The notes beneath the pieces were generated by a model. That model saw nothing but the letters and a program-made list of their open reading frames with translations. It made no database searches and had not been told where the DNA came from. Below are positions 52,674 through 63,357 of a stretch of 64,000 bases of DNA, one piece after another. The stretch spans positions 62,001-126,000 of the forward strand of contig NZ_JAGEKR010000001.1 of assembly GCF_017565405.1 (NCBI RefSeq). Direction: 5' to 3'. Source of the stretch: Allobranchiibius sp. CTAmp26 (GTDB taxonomy: Bacteria; Actinomycetota; Actinomycetes; Actinomycetales; Dermatophilaceae). Positions within the stretch are counted from its first letter, which is position 1. Every line of letters begins with the position of its first letter. A program made the position numbers and the translations under genes.

Positions 52674-54611
52674 CTAGAAGTAGACCTGGGCACCCATCGC
52701 GACCGTGCGGTCCGGCGGGAGGCGGAAGTAGTCGACCGGGGACGCGGCGTTGTGCGCCATCCCGAGGAAGACCCGCTTGCGCCAGCGCGACATCCCCGGC
52801 CGCGAGCTGGGGTGCACGGTGATGCGGGAGAGGTAGTAGTAGGCCTCGTCGGGGTCGATGTCCAGACCCTGCGTCGCGGCGAACCGCAGGCCTTCGGGCA
52901 CGTCCTGCTCGTCCTGGAAGCCGAAGTGCAACGTGACGTGGGTGATGGCGTCGTACGTGCCGCCCAGCGGCTTCGTCTCGAAACGGTCGGCGTCCGCGAC
53001 GTGCGGGATGTTCTCCGGCGAGGTCGAGACGATGAAGACGTTCTGGTGGATCACGTGGTTGAAGTTCGCGTTCTCACGCAGCGCCAGCGGCGTCGTGGGC
53101 CGGTCGGGATGCATGAAGATGGCTGTGCCCGGGACCGTGGTCAGCTGCTCGGAGTGCAACCACTCCACGAACGACTCGACCGGACCCTCCAGCTTGGCGC
53201 GGCGCTCGGTCACGATCCGGCTGCCCTTGCGCCAGGTGAGCATCGCGGTGCAGACCAGCAACGCGATCAGCAGCGGCAGCCAGCCGCCGTGCACGATCTT
53301 GGTGAGGTTCGCACCGAAGTAGGTGAGCTCGAGCAGTCCGAAGAGGATCCCGACCAGCAGCAGTTTCCAGCGTGCCCACTTCCAGGCCGACTCGGCGTAC
53401 GCCAGGAAGAGCGTGGTCGTGATGAGGAAGGTCCCGGTCACGGCCAGGCCGTACGCCGTCGCGAGCTTGGCGGAGGACTGGAAGACCAGCAGGAGGACCA
53501 TCACACCGGCGTAGAGGATCCAGTTGATGCTCGGGACGTAGATCTGGCCGCTGCTCGACGCGGAGGTGTAGCGCACCGTCAGCTGCGGCAGGTAGCCGAG
53601 CCGCTCGGCCTGCCGGGAGACGGAGTACGCGCCCGAGATCACGGCCTGAGAGGCGATCACCGTCGCGGCGGTGGCGAGCACGACCAGCGGCAGCTGCGCC
53701 CAGTTCGGCGCGAGAAGGAAGAACGGGTTGCTCACGCTCTTCGGGCTGTGCACGATCAACGCGCCCTGACCGAGGTAGTTCAGCGTCAGGCACGGGAAGA
53801 CCAGGAAGAACCACGCCCGGCGGATCGGCGCGGGTCCGAAGTGGCCCATGTCGGCGTAGAGCGCCTCGGCACCGGTGATCGATAGCACCACCGCGCCCAT
53901 CGCCACGAACGCGACGTACTGGTGGTCGACGATGAAGAGCACGGCGTACGACGGAGAAAGCCCCTTCAGGATCGCCGGGTCGGCGATGACCTTGCGCACG
54001 CCGAGCACCCCGAGCACGACGAACCACACCACCATCACCGGGCCGAAAAGTCGGCCGACCACCTGGGTGCCGAAGCGTTGCGCCAGGAAGAGCACCGTGA
54101 TGATGACGGCGCCGATCGGTACGACGTAGTGCGCCAAGGAGGGCGCCGGCACCTCCAGCCCTTCCACGGCCGAGAGCACCGAGACCGCCGGGGTGATGAC
54201 GCTGTCGCCGTAGAAGAGCGACGCGCCCAGCACGCCGAGGATCATCACCACGCTGAAGCGTTTGCCCCCGGTCGGCACGTGGCGGCGGACCAGCGCGGCC
54301 AGGGCCATCACGCCGCCCTCACCGTCGTTGTCCGCACGCAGGATGAAGAGCACGTACTTGATCGACACCACGACGGTGATGGACCAGAAGACCAGGGAGA
54401 TCACGCCGTACACGTCGCCGCGGTCGGCGGTGACCTTGTTGTGGTCGATGGAGAAGACCGTCTGCAACGCGTAGAGCGGACTGGTGCCGATGTCGCCGAA
54501 CACCACCCCGAGGGCCGCCAGGGTCAGGGCCAGACCGCCGGATCCGTGGGTGACGGGCGCGGTCGGTCGGTCGGCCGGGGCGCCCTTCGGGAGGGCCTGC
54601 TCAGTGGTCAC
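52674..54611 (-). CDS. kup: Kup/HAK/KUP potassium transporter
   Basis: A 645-residue low-affinity K+ uptake protein with 12 helices in the first 450 residues and a cytosolic C-terminal domain. Signature segments are ALGVVFGDIGTSPLYALQTVF near 33-53, GASLFYGDSVITPAVSVLSA near 129-148, and DMGHFGPAPIRRAWF. It imports K+ with H+. It ends in a genuine TAG codon, which matters for judging the two amber-interrupted genes elsewhere in the window. Confidence 0.95.
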   Translation of the reverse strand: MTTEQALPKGAPADRPTAPVTHGSGGLALTLAALGVVFGDIGTSPLYALQTVFSIDHNKVTADRGDVYGVISLVFWSITVVVSIKYVLFILRADNDGEGGVMALAALVRRHVPTGGKRFSVVMILGVLGASLFYGDSVITPAVSVLSAVEGLEVPAPSLAHYVVPIGAVIITVLFLAQRFGTQVVGRLFGPVMVVWFVVLGVLGVRKVIADPAILKGLSPSYAVLFIVDHQYVAFVAMGAVVLSITGAEALYADMGHFGPAPIRRAWFFLVFPCLTLNYLGQGALIVHSPKSVSNPFFLLAPNWAQLPLVVLATAATVIASQAVISGAYSVSRQAERLGYLPQLTVRYTSASSSGQIYVPSINWILYAGVMVLLLVFQSSAKLATAYGLAVTGTFLITTTLFLAYAESAWKWARWKLLLVGILFGLLELTYFGANLTKIVHGGWLPLLIALLVCTAMLTWRKGSRIVTERRAKLEGPVESFVEWLHSEQLTTVPGTAIFMHPDRPTTPLALRENANFNHVIHQNVFIVSTSPENIPHVADADRFETKPLGGTYDAITHVTLHFGFQDEQDVPEGLRFAATQGLDIDPDEAYYYLSRITVHPSSRPGMSRWRKRVFLGMAHNAASPVDYFRLPPDRTVAMGAQVYF

Positions 54612-54662
54612 GAGCGACCATTGTGCTCCCGGTATCCGGGTGCCGGTGACCGGGTGATTCGA

Positions 54663-55793
54663 TCAGTGCAGGACCGACGCCATCCGCTCGACGGCCGCGG
54701 TGATCACCTGCGGCGAGGTCGCCACGTTGAAGCGCACGAACTGCTCCCCACGCGGGTCGTAGTTGGTGCCGATACCCAGCGCCACCCGCCCCTGTTGCAG
54801 GAAGGTCCGTGCCGGGTTCGCCAACCCCAGCGGACCGCAGTCCAGCCAGACCAGGTAGGTGGACTCTCCCGGCGCCACCCGGATCTGCGGGAGCTGCTCG
54901 GCGAGCAACCGTCCTAACAGCTTTCGCCGCTCGACGATCTCACCGCGCAGTTCGTCCAGCCACGGGCCGCCGTGCGCGTACGCCGCCGTGTGGGCGATCT
55001 CGGCGAGGTGGTTCGCGCCGTGGGTGTTGACCTCGTGCAGCGCCCCGAGGGACGCCTCGGCATCGGCGCCGGGCACCGCCAGCGCGATCTTGAGCCCGGC
55101 GAGGTTCCAGGACTTCGATCCGCTCACCACGCTGATACCCCGGCTCGCCTCGGGCACCGCAAGATACGGCGTGTACGTCACTCCGGGATGGGTCAGCGGC
55201 CCGTGGATCTCATCGGACACGACCAGCACGTCATACCGGTCCGCGAGCCGGGCGAGATCGGTCAGCTCAGCCGCGGTGTGCACGGTGCCCATCGGATTCT
55301 GCGGGTTGCACAGGATGTACGCCGCTCCCGGCCCCGCGTCCCGGAACGCCGCCTCCAACGCGTCGGGATCAAGCCGGAAGTCCGCGCTGAGCGGCGCCTC
55401 GACGAGTCGTCGGCCGACCGACTGCACGAAACCGAAGAAGGCGTCATAGCAGGGCGGGCTCACCACGACCGCCGCGTCGGGACGGGTGTTCGCGCGCAGC
55501 AGCTCACCCACGCCGATCATCACGTCCGGCAGCATCATCGCCCGTGCCGGGTCGACCGCCCAGTCCCAGCGTTCTTTCGCGAAGTGCGCGAACGCCTCCT
55601 CCAACGGCCCGGGGGCCGCGTAACCGACGTCCCCCCGGTGCAACGCGCTCTCGATGGCGTCGATCACGGGATCGCACGGCGCGCAGTCCATCTCAGCGAC
55701 CCAGACCGGGATCACATCCGGGTCGTACGCACGCCACTTGATGCTCGTGCGCGTCTCGCGTAGTTGGTCCAGGCTCGCGTCGAGGATCGCCAT
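54663..55793 (-). CDS. MalY/PatB-type cystathionine beta-lyase (PLP aminotransferase fold)
   Basis: A 376-residue fold-type I PLP enzyme. The N-terminus SIKWRAYDPDVIPVWVAEMD and the segment NPQNPMGTVHTAAEL are typical of C-S beta-lyases. SDEIHGPL contains the Asp that contacts PLP N1, and the Schiff-base Lys227 is in VSGSKSWNLAGLK. It may cleave cystathionine or other cysteine thioethers in methionine metabolism. The start at 55793 is the first in-frame ATG with family resemblance. Its promoter region is shared with the antisense remnant gene at 55852. Confidence 0.88.
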   Translation of the reverse strand: MAILDASLDQLRETRTSIKWRAYDPDVIPVWVAEMDCAPCDPVIDAIESALHRGDVGYAAPGPLEEAFAHFAKERWDWAVDPARAMMLPDVMIGVGELLRANTRPDAAVVVSPPCYDAFFGFVQSVGRRLVEAPLSADFRLDPDALEAAFRDAGPGAAYILCNPQNPMGTVHTAAELTDLARLADRYDVLVVSDEIHGPLTHPGVTYTPYLAVPEASRGISVVSGSKSWNLAGLKIALAVPGADAEASLGALHEVNTHGANHLAEIAHTAAYAHGGPWLDELRGEIVERRKLLGRLLAEQLPQIRVAPGESTYLVWLDCGPLGLANPARTFLQQGRVALGIGTNYDPRGEQFVRFNVATSPQVITAAVERMASVLH

Positions 55794-55851
55794 TGCGCCA
55801 TCGTCGCACCCGGCCAGGACGGAAACGTCACGCTGCTCGCCCATCGGTCGC

Positions 55852-56188
55852 CAACACGGGTTCCGCTGATCTGAACGTCACCGACGTCAATGCCGCCGGG
55901 ACCTCTGGCGCCACGATCGACGGCTGGTACTTCTGGACCAGGTACTCCGACGACAATCCCGGCGCAGCCGACTACTGGCGCCCACCGGCCGAGCGCGGCA
56001 CCCTCTTCGAGCCGGGCACCGAAAAGCAACTGGAGATCCGGATGCACCGCACGGGCGAGGCAACGGCGCACGTACGACGCATCCGCATCGACTACACACA
56101 AGGCGAGCAGCGCGGCAGTCTCACTTTCGATACCTCGCTGGGCGCCACCTCCGGTGGTCGTCCGTGCACCCAGGCCGAGATGGAGTGA
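55852..56188 (+). pseudogene. N-terminally truncated beta-domain protein fragment
   Basis: From about 55852 the plus strand encodes 111 residues that look like the end of an Ig-like or CARDB-like secreted domain (VANTGSADLNVTDVNAAG, then GWYFWTRYSDDNPGAADYW, RIRIDYTQGEQRGSLTF). No start codon, ribosome site or signal peptide lies upstream; the frame runs back into the antisense of the C-S lyase start. The likely origin is loss of the 5' part of a larger gene. A real short protein from an upstream ATG at 55793 cannot be excluded. Confidence 0.45.
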
Positions 56189-56214
56189 GGCATACCGGCT
56201 GGAGGGGATGAACA

Positions 56215-56244
56215 AGCGGCGCGCCCCTTTCGGGACGCGCCGCT
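56215..56244. terminator. GC-rich hairpin terminator
   Basis: AGCGGCGCG (56215-56223) pairs with CGCGCCGCT (56236-56244), with a further CCC/GGG pairing inside, followed on the plus strand by CTTCGTTCG. It lies 27 bp after the truncated gene and may also back up groL termination. Confidence 0.6.
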
Positions 56245-56297
56245 CTTCGTTCGTTCAGTGCGAGGGTGTGAGGCCCGGCTCAGTGGATCCTGGGCCA

Positions 56298-56351
56298 CAC
56301 GAAGCCTTCTGGGTTTCTGACCCGCACGAAGCCTTTTGGGCTTCTTCCTCG
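56298..56351 (-). repeat. Tandem 27-bp repeat forming two hairpins downstream of groL
   Basis: Units 56298-56324 and 56325-56351 both begin CACGAAGCCTT. Each folds into a small hairpin: GAAGCC-TTCTG-GGTTTC in the first (one G-T pair) and GAAGCC-TTTTG-GGCTTC in the second (perfect). They lie 58 bp past the groL stop and look like a duplicated terminator. Confidence 0.65.
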
Positions 56352-56409
56352 CACTCCGCTCCGGCCGGGTCCTCGCTTCGCTCGGCCCCAACCTTCGCTG
56401 CGTGCTTCG

Positions 56410-58186
<1,777 letters not shown>

Positions 58187-58194
58187 CAGCATTA

Positions 58195-58221
58195 TTGGCA
58201 CTCGCCGCCCCCGAGTGCAAA
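58195..58221. promoter_or_regulatory. CIRCE element 2 (HrcA operator), distal
   Basis: TTGGCACTC and GAGTGCAAA flank a nine-base spacer, eight of nine and seven of nine consensus positions respectively. It is eight bases from element 1, giving a tandem operator. Confidence 0.8.
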
Positions 58222-58286
58222 CGGCTGGGGTCACGCGGATGGTGCGATGTCGCAGGCCGGGCGCCAGGCCCGGCGGTAGGAGCGGG

Positions 58287-58592
58287 TCAGCCCTTTTCGC
58301 CCTGGTCGAATCCGAGTCGGCGAGCGGTCCGCTGGCGCATCCGGCCGGCCCGCAGTCGCTGCAGTCGCTTGACCAGCATCGCGTCGTACGCGAGCGCCCC
58401 CGGGGTGTCGATCAGGGAGTTCAGCGCCTGGTAGTAGCGCGTCGAACTCAGGTCGAACGTCTCGCGGATGGCCTGCTCCTTGGAGCCCTGCAGCTTCCAC
58501 CAGGTGCGCTCGAAGTCCAGGATCCGACGATCGCGGTCGGACAGATCGCTGGAGCGGTCGGCCCCCTGGACCTGCGCATTGGCGACGCTCAT
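58287..58592 (-). CDS. DUF3263 domain protein
   Basis: A 101-residue actinobacteria-specific protein. DRDRRILDFERTWWKLQGSKEQAI, TRYYQALNSLIDTPGAL and MLVKRLQRLRAGRMRQR are the full DUF3263 pattern, which has the look of a small helix-turn-helix protein, probably DNA-binding. The ATG at 58592 has GAGAGG six bases upstream, better placed than the GTG ten codons earlier. The function is unknown. Confidence 0.85.
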   Translation of the reverse strand: MSVANAQVQGADRSSDLSDRDRRILDFERTWWKLQGSKEQAIRETFDLSSTRYYQALNSLIDTPGALAYDAMLVKRLQRLRAGRMRQRTARRLGFDQGEKG

Positions 58593-58793
58593 GGGCAACC
58601 TCTCAGCCGGGGGCGTGGACACGCCCGACTATAGAAGCGAATCACACGCTTGTCATTCCGCCAGGGACACCTGTGACGGATGGGTCCGGTGGTGCGAATG
58701 CGCTGCCGGCACAGGCCCGCGCAGCCGCCACGACCGCGCGAGAGGGCCGGTTTACGTCGTCGGCCAGGGCTGCAGCACTGGCCGCGAACGCAA

Positions 58794-58827
58794 ACCGGCA
58801 ACACCGGCGTACGCGGGTGTTGCCGGT
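58794..58827 (-). terminator. Hairpin terminator after the decarboxylase gene
   Basis: ACCGGCAACACC (58794-58805) and GGTGTTGCCGGT (58816-58827) form a perfect 12-bp stem with a ten-base loop, 40 bp beyond the stop of the minus-strand gene ending at 58868. The remaining 200 bp up to 58593 shows no gene. Confidence 0.8.
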
Positions 58828-58867
58828 CGCACCGACGCGGTGACCGTCGCGAGCGGTCACCTCGCGG

Positions 58868-60211
58868 TCAGCGCATCGAGTCCAGGATCGCGGTGATGTC
58901 GTCCTCGGTAGTGAGCGGGTTGACGATGGCGAACCGCGCCAAGGTCTCCCCGTCGTGCGAAGTGGGGACCACGAAGCCCTCCTGCCGCTCGAGCAGGCCG
59001 TCGGACCACCGGTGGTAATCCGCAGGCTCCCAGCCGAGCCTGCGGAAGACCAGGATCGACAGGTCGGCGTGGCGCACCACCTCGAGGTAGTCGCGTGAGC
59101 TCACCTGCGCCTCGGCGAACCGGGTCACCTCGAGCGTGCGCTCGATCGCCTCGCTGTACTTCTGGGTGCCGTTGGCGACCAGGGAGAACCAGAACGGCAG
59201 CCCCCGCGCACGCCGGGTGAGACCCACCGAGTAGTCCGTGGGGTTCCAGTCCGGTGCGTCGGTGAGGACGTCGAGGTACGACGCGTGCTGGGTGTGCGCG
59301 GCTCGCGCCAGCGCCGGGTCGCGGTAGAGCAGCGCGCAGCAGTCGAAGGGCGCGAAGAGCCACTTGTGCGGGTCGACGATGAAGGAATCGCACCGCTCGA
59401 TGCCGGCGTACTTGGGCCGGACGCTGGGTGCGGCCAGACCGGCGCCGCCGTACGCGCCGTCGCAGTGGAACCAGATCCCGAACTCCTCGCACACCGCGGC
59501 GACCGACTCCAGGTCGTCGATGACGCCGAAGTTCGTGGTGCCGCAGGTCGCCACGACGGCGAAGAAGGACTCCGGCCCCTCGTCGATGAGCACCTCGCGC
59601 AGCGCCTCGCCGGTCAGCCGCAGGTCGTCGCCGACCTGCACCTGCACCAGCTCGGCGTCCATCACCCGGCAGGCCGACGCGATGGAGGAGTGCGATCCGA
59701 CGGTGGCCGCGACGCGGAACGGGCGGGCGCCGCTGCGTACGCGGGCGGTCTCGCGCGCGGTGACGAGCGCTGACAGGTTGCCGATGGTGCCGCCCTGCAC
59801 GAAGGACCCGCCGGCGCCCTCGGGCAGTCCGACGAGGTCGGCGATCCAGCGCAGGGCCTGGTTCTCCGCGTACACCGCGCCCGCACCCTCGAGCCACGAC
59901 CCGGCGTAGATCGAGGATGCGCCGACGACCAGGTCGAACATCGCGGCCTCACGCGTCGGCGCGCACGGGATGAAGGACAGATAGCGCGGGTGGTCGGTCG
60001 ACAGGCACGCCAGTGACAGCTCCTCGGCGAAGAGGCGCAGGGCCTCCTGGCCGCCGATCCCCTCGCTCGTGAGGGCCGCCCCGGCGACAGCGTCGAGCTG
60101 CTCCTTGGTCCGCGGACCATCGAGAGGGACCGGGTCGAGAGCCAGCCGCTCAGCGGCGTACTCCAGGATCGACTTACCCAGGTCCTGCGTGTATTCGTCG
60201 TAGCCGTGCAC
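58868..60211 (-). CDS. Group II pyridoxal-dependent amino acid decarboxylase
   Basis: A 447-residue decarboxylase of the aromatic-L-amino-acid/glutamate family. The PLP segment GGTIGNLSAL, HSSIASA (His stacking on PLP), HCDGAYGG with the Asp, and VDPHKWLFAPFDC with Schiff-base Lys283 are all present. It would produce an aromatic or acidic amine; the substrate cannot be fixed from sequence. The GTG at 60211 follows TACACT by seven bases with no ribosome site, so the mRNA looks leaderless. Divergent from ung. Confidence 0.9.
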   Translation of the reverse strand: MHGYDEYTQDLGKSILEYAAERLALDPVPLDGPRTKEQLDAVAGAALTSEGIGGQEALRLFAEELSLACLSTDHPRYLSFIPCAPTREAAMFDLVVGASSIYAGSWLEGAGAVYAENQALRWIADLVGLPEGAGGSFVQGGTIGNLSALVTARETARVRSGARPFRVAATVGSHSSIASACRVMDAELVQVQVGDDLRLTGEALREVLIDEGPESFFAVVATCGTTNFGVIDDLESVAAVCEEFGIWFHCDGAYGGAGLAAPSVRPKYAGIERCDSFIVDPHKWLFAPFDCCALLYRDPALARAAHTQHASYLDVLTDAPDWNPTDYSVGLTRRARGLPFWFSLVANGTQKYSEAIERTLEVTRFAEAQVSSRDYLEVVRHADLSILVFRRLGWEPADYHRWSDGLLERQEGFVVPTSHDGETLARFAIVNPLTTEDDITAILDSMR

Positions 60212-60268
60212 GACCGCGAGTGTAGGTGCCGGACGGGCTGTGCCACATGGGCGTCGTAGGTTGGCGGT
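60212..60268. promoter_or_regulatory. Divergent leaderless promoters of the decarboxylase and ung
   Basis: TAGGTT at 60257-60262 lies six bases before the ung ATG. On the other strand TACACT ends seven bases before the decarboxylase GTG. Neither start has a ribosome site. Confidence 0.55.
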
Positions 60269-60946
60269 ATGCCGACCGCTCCCCTGCCCGAGCTCGTGCA
60301 CCCGAGCTGGGTCGGCGCCCTCGAGCCGGTCGCCGACACGATCAGCGCCTGCGGTGACTTCCTACGCGCCGAACTCGCCGCCGGGCGGGGGTATCTCCCC
60401 GCCGGTGACAAGGTGCTGCGCGCGTTCGCTCAGCCGCTGGACCAGGTCAAGGTGCTCATCGTCGGCCAGGATCCCTATCCGACACCGGGTCACGCGGTCG
60501 GACTGTCCTTCTCGGTGGCGCCGGACGTGCGCCCGGTGCCCCGCAGCCTCGCGAACATCTACACCGAGCTGAGCTCCGATCTCGGCGTGCCGACCCCCGG
60601 CAACGGCGACCTCTCACCCTGGACCGAGCGTGGTGTGCTGCTGCTCAACAGGGTGCTCACCGTGCAGCCCGGCAAGCCCGCGAGTCACCGCGGGCACGGG
60701 TGGGAGGAGGTGACGGCGGCCGCCATCGACGCGCTCGTGGCGCGCGATCAGCCGCTCGTGGCGATCCTGTGGGGTCGCGACGCCCGATCGCTGGTGCCGC
60801 GGCTGGGGCGCACGCCGTACGTCGAGAGCGCGCACCCCTCACCCCTGTCGGCACGCAACGGCTTCTTCGGCTCCCGTCCGTTCAGTCGCGCGAATACGCT
60901 GCTGACCGAGCAAGGTGGGGCACCCGTGGATTGGAGCTTGGCATGA
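60269..60946 (+). CDS. ung: Uracil-DNA glycosylase, family 1
   Basis: A 225-residue DNA repair enzyme that removes uracil from DNA. The water-activating loop [17 protein letters not shown] has catalytic Asp68, and the leucine-loop [18 protein letters not shown] supplies His189 and the intercalating side chain. The length is standard. The ATG at 60269 is leaderless-type. It overlaps the next gene by 4 bp. Confidence 0.96.
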   Translation: MPTAPLPELVHPSWVGALEPVADTISACGDFLRAELAAGRGYLPAGDKVLRAFAQPLDQVKVLIVGQDPYPTPGHAVGLSFSVAPDVRPVPRSLANIYTELSSDLGVPTPGNGDLSPWTERGVLLLNRVLTVQPGKPASHRGHGWEEVTAAAIDALVARDQPLVAILWGRDARSLVPRLGRTPYVESAHPSPLSARNGFFGSRPFSRANTLLTEQGGAPVDWSLA

Positions 60947-61734
60947 CGTGGCACCGGTACGTCGCGATCGGGGACTCGTTCACCGAAGGGGTCGGCGACC
61001 CCGACCCGGCCCGGCCGGAGTCCTACATCGGCTGGGCCGATCGGCTGGCAGGGCAGCTGGGCAAGCAGAACAGCGACCGCCGCACCGAATTCGAGTACGC
61101 CAACCTCGCGGTCCGTGGCCGTCTGCTGACCGACGTGGTCGGGCAGCAACTGGACGCCGCACTGCGCTTCAAGCCCGATCTGCTGTCGATGATCGGCGGC
61201 GGCAACGACATCCTGCGGCCTCGGGCCGACCTGGACGACATCGCCGACCGCATCGAGGCGGCCGTCCTGCGAGCCCGGGCCGCGGGCGCCGACGTCCTGC
61301 TCTCCACGCTGGCCGACCCTGCCCAGGCGCCGGTCATCAAGGCCGCCCGCCCCCGGATCGCGGCGCACAACGCCAACCTGTGGGGCATCGCCCAACGCAC
61401 CGAGGCCTACGTGCTGGACATCTGGTCCATGCGGTCGCTGCGGGACGCGCGCATGTGGGCACCGGACCGGTTGCACCTGGCGACGGAGGGCCATCGCCGG
61501 GTCGCTCTGCAGGCCGCGTGGACCCTGGGCGTCGTCGAGGGCGAGCGCGAGTGGGCGGCCGCCCTGCCCGCCGGACCCGCACTGTCACGCGCGTACATCG
61601 CCCACGAGAACGCCGCGTGGGCCAAGGACTACCTCGCGCCCTGGGTGCAGCGACGGTTGAAGGGCCGCAGCTCCGGCGACGACCTCGAGCCCAAGCAGCC
61701 GCAGCCGCGTCCGCTGACCCCGCGGAACGACTGA
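60943..61734 (+). CDS. SGNH/GDSL family hydrolase
   Basis: A 263-residue lipase/esterase-like hydrolase. Block [13 protein letters not shown] gives nucleophile Ser12, block III is GGGNDILRP, and block [11 protein letters not shown] supplies Asp and His. There is no signal peptide, so it is probably cytosolic. Translation is coupled to ung by the ATGA overlap, a pairing found in several actinobacteria without known meaning. Substrate unknown. Confidence 0.88.
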   Translation: MTWHRYVAIGDSFTEGVGDPDPARPESYIGWADRLAGQLGKQNSDRRTEFEYANLAVRGRLLTDVVGQQLDAALRFKPDLLSMIGGGNDILRPRADLDDIADRIEAAVLRARAAGADVLLSTLADPAQAPVIKAARPRIAAHNANLWGIAQRTEAYVLDIWSMRSLRDARMWAPDRLHLATEGHRRVALQAAWTLGVVEGEREWAAALPAGPALSRAYIAHENAAWAKDYLAPWVQRRLKGRSSGDDLEPKQPQPRPLTPRND

Positions 61735-61765
61735 GCCACTCCGCCGGTTCAGCGACCCCTCCCCG

Positions 61766-62314
61766 ATGCCGCCCAGTCACCCGCCGATGAGCCCCGCGGC
61801 GTACGCCGTGCTGGGCGCGATCGCGCAGGGACCCACCCACGGTTTCGCGATCGCACGGCGGCTGCAGCCCACCGGCGACCTGGGGCAGGTGTGGAGCCTG
61901 ACCCGCCCGCTCGTCTACCGCGAACTGAGCCGGCTCATCGAGCGCGACCTGGTGCGCGAACAGGCCGGCGAGGCGGGCGACCGCGGTCCGCGGCGCACCA
62001 TCGTCGACATCACCGCCGCGGGGCGCCTCGAGACCGACCGGTGGCTCGCGGAGCCGGTCGAGCGGGTGCGGGACTTCCGGTCGATGTTCCTGCTCAAGCT
62101 GGCACTGATCGACGGCGCCGGCGCGGACCCACGCCCCCTCGCCCGGGCGCAGCGTGACCAGTTCACCCAGCGGGTGGCGCAGATCGAGCAGGAGCTGGAG
62201 CAGAGCATGGGATTCGACCGCCGGGTCGTGATGTGGCGGCTGCTGTCGACCCGGGTCGCGATCGACTTCCTGGACACGATCGTCGATGAACCCCACGCGG
62301 TAGTCGCACCCTGA
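61766..62314 (+). CDS. PadR-family transcriptional regulator
   Basis: A 182-residue regulator. The N-terminal winged helix (about 8-90) contains YAVLGAIAQGPTHGFAIARRL, the family's first helix, then LTRPLVYRELSRLIERDLVRE and a GRPRRTIVDIT-like wing (here DRGPRRTIVDIT). The C-terminal half is a dimerisation coiled coil. ATG at 61766 or 61787 could start it. It precedes the molybdate/tungstate-type importer and might control it, though regulators of other genes are equally possible. Confidence 0.85.
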   Translation: MPPSHPPMSPAAYAVLGAIAQGPTHGFAIARRLQPTGDLGQVWSLTRPLVYRELSRLIERDLVREQAGEAGDRGPRRTIVDITAAGRLETDRWLAEPVERVRDFRSMFLLKLALIDGAGADPRPLARAQRDQFTQRVAQIEQELEQSMGFDRRVVMWRLLSTRVAIDFLDTIVDEPHAVVAP

Positions 62315-62381
62315 CTACCGATACGACAGGATGTCCCCGTCGCGCGCACCCGCCGTCGCCACCCCACGGAAGGCACCACCC

Positions 62382-63338
62382 ATGAAGCGCCTGCTCGGGA
62401 GTCTCGTCCTCGTCACCGTCGCCGCCTGCACCACCGCCGGATGCGGCGGCGGGTCCTCCTCGGGCGGCTCGTCGTCCTCGTCGTCCTCGTCGTCCTCGTC
62501 GTCCTCGTCGGGCGCCTCGTCGTCCACCTCGTCCTCGTCGTCCGCTTCGTCCAGCGCAGGCAGCACAGCCACGAAGGGCAGCGGGAGTGTCGACGTGCTG
62601 TACGCCGGGTCCCTGGTCAAGTTGATGGAGGACAAGATCGGGCCCGGCTTCAAGGCCACCACCGGATACTCGTTCAGCGGCTTCTCCGCGGGGTCCACCG
62701 CCCTGGCGAGCCAGATCAAGGGCAAGGTGCGCAAGGGGGACGTCTTCGTGAGCGCCAGCCCGAAGGCCGACCAGTCGCTGCAGGGAGCGGCCAACGGCGA
62801 CTGGGTCAGCTGGTACGTCACCTTCGGGTCCTCCAAGCTCGTGCTGGGGATCAACCCCAAGAGCAAGTTCGCGAGCGACCTGAAGACCAAGCCCTGGTAC
62901 GACGTCATCGCGGAGCCCGGTTTCAAGGTCGGTTTCACCGACCCCAAGACCGACCCCAAGGGCAAGCTCACCGCGGAGGCGCTGAGCGACAACGCCAAGG
63001 CCCACCCCGCCCTGTCGAAGGTGGCCTCGGCCACCTCGAACGTCTTCCCCGAAGAGACGCTCGTAGCGAATCTGCAGTCGGGGCAACTGGATGCGGGCTT
63101 CTTCTACACGAGCGAGGCCAAGACGGCCGGCATCGAGACCGTCCCGCTGACCGGGACCGACCTCAAGGCCAGCTACACCGTGACCGTCCTCAAGGGCGCG
63201 CCGAACGCGGCCGGAGCCGCGGCGTTCGTGAAGTATCTGCTGGGGTCGCAGACGCAGGCGATCTTCAAGGCGGCGGCCTTCACCGTCAAGTCCCCGCCCA
63301 AGGTCACCGGCACCCCGCCTGCGGGTCTGCTGCCGTGA
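62382..63338 (+). CDS. Molybdate/tungstate-type substrate-binding lipoprotein
   Basis: A 318-residue ABC importer receptor of the ModA/WtpA group. The lipobox TTAGC anchors Cys21. Residues 22-68 are a Gly then almost pure Ser linker. The binding domain reads VDVLYAGSLVKLMEDKIG, SGFSAGSTALASQIKG, GDVFVSASPKADQSL and GINPKSKFASDLK, the tungstate/molybdate receptor pattern. GGAAGG precedes the ATG. It is followed at once by a permease gene, so it is the first gene of the importer operon. Confidence 0.87.
   Translation: MKRLLGSLVLVTVAACTTAGCGGGSSSGGSSSSSSSSSSSSSSGASSSTSSSSSASSSAGSTATKGSGSVDVLYAGSLVKLMEDKIGPGFKATTGYSFSGFSAGSTALASQIKGKVRKGDVFVSASPKADQSLQGAANGDWVSWYVTFGSSKLVLGINPKSKFASDLKTKPWYDVIAEPGFKVGFTDPKTDPKGKLTAEALSDNAKAHPALSKVASATSNVFPEETLVANLQSGQLDAGFFYTSEAKTAGIETVPLTGTDLKASYTVTVLKGAPNAAGAAAFVKYLLGSQTQAIFKAAAFTVKSPPKVTGTPPAGLLP
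62472..62507 (+). repeat. Four perfect 9-bp repeats encoding a serine linker
   Basis: TCGTCCTCG is repeated four times without error at 62472-62507 inside the lipoprotein gene, within a longer TCG/TCC tract. Each unit encodes three serines, so slippage would change linker length by threes without breaking the frame. Confidence 0.9.
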
Positions 63339-63357
63339 GCAGCTCGAGGAGCACCCC

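Noticed and set aside
58640..58790. Coding potential in the gap after DUF3263
   Set aside because: Frames are short, lack ribosome sites and contain no family pattern; the hairpin at 58794 accounts for the visible structure.
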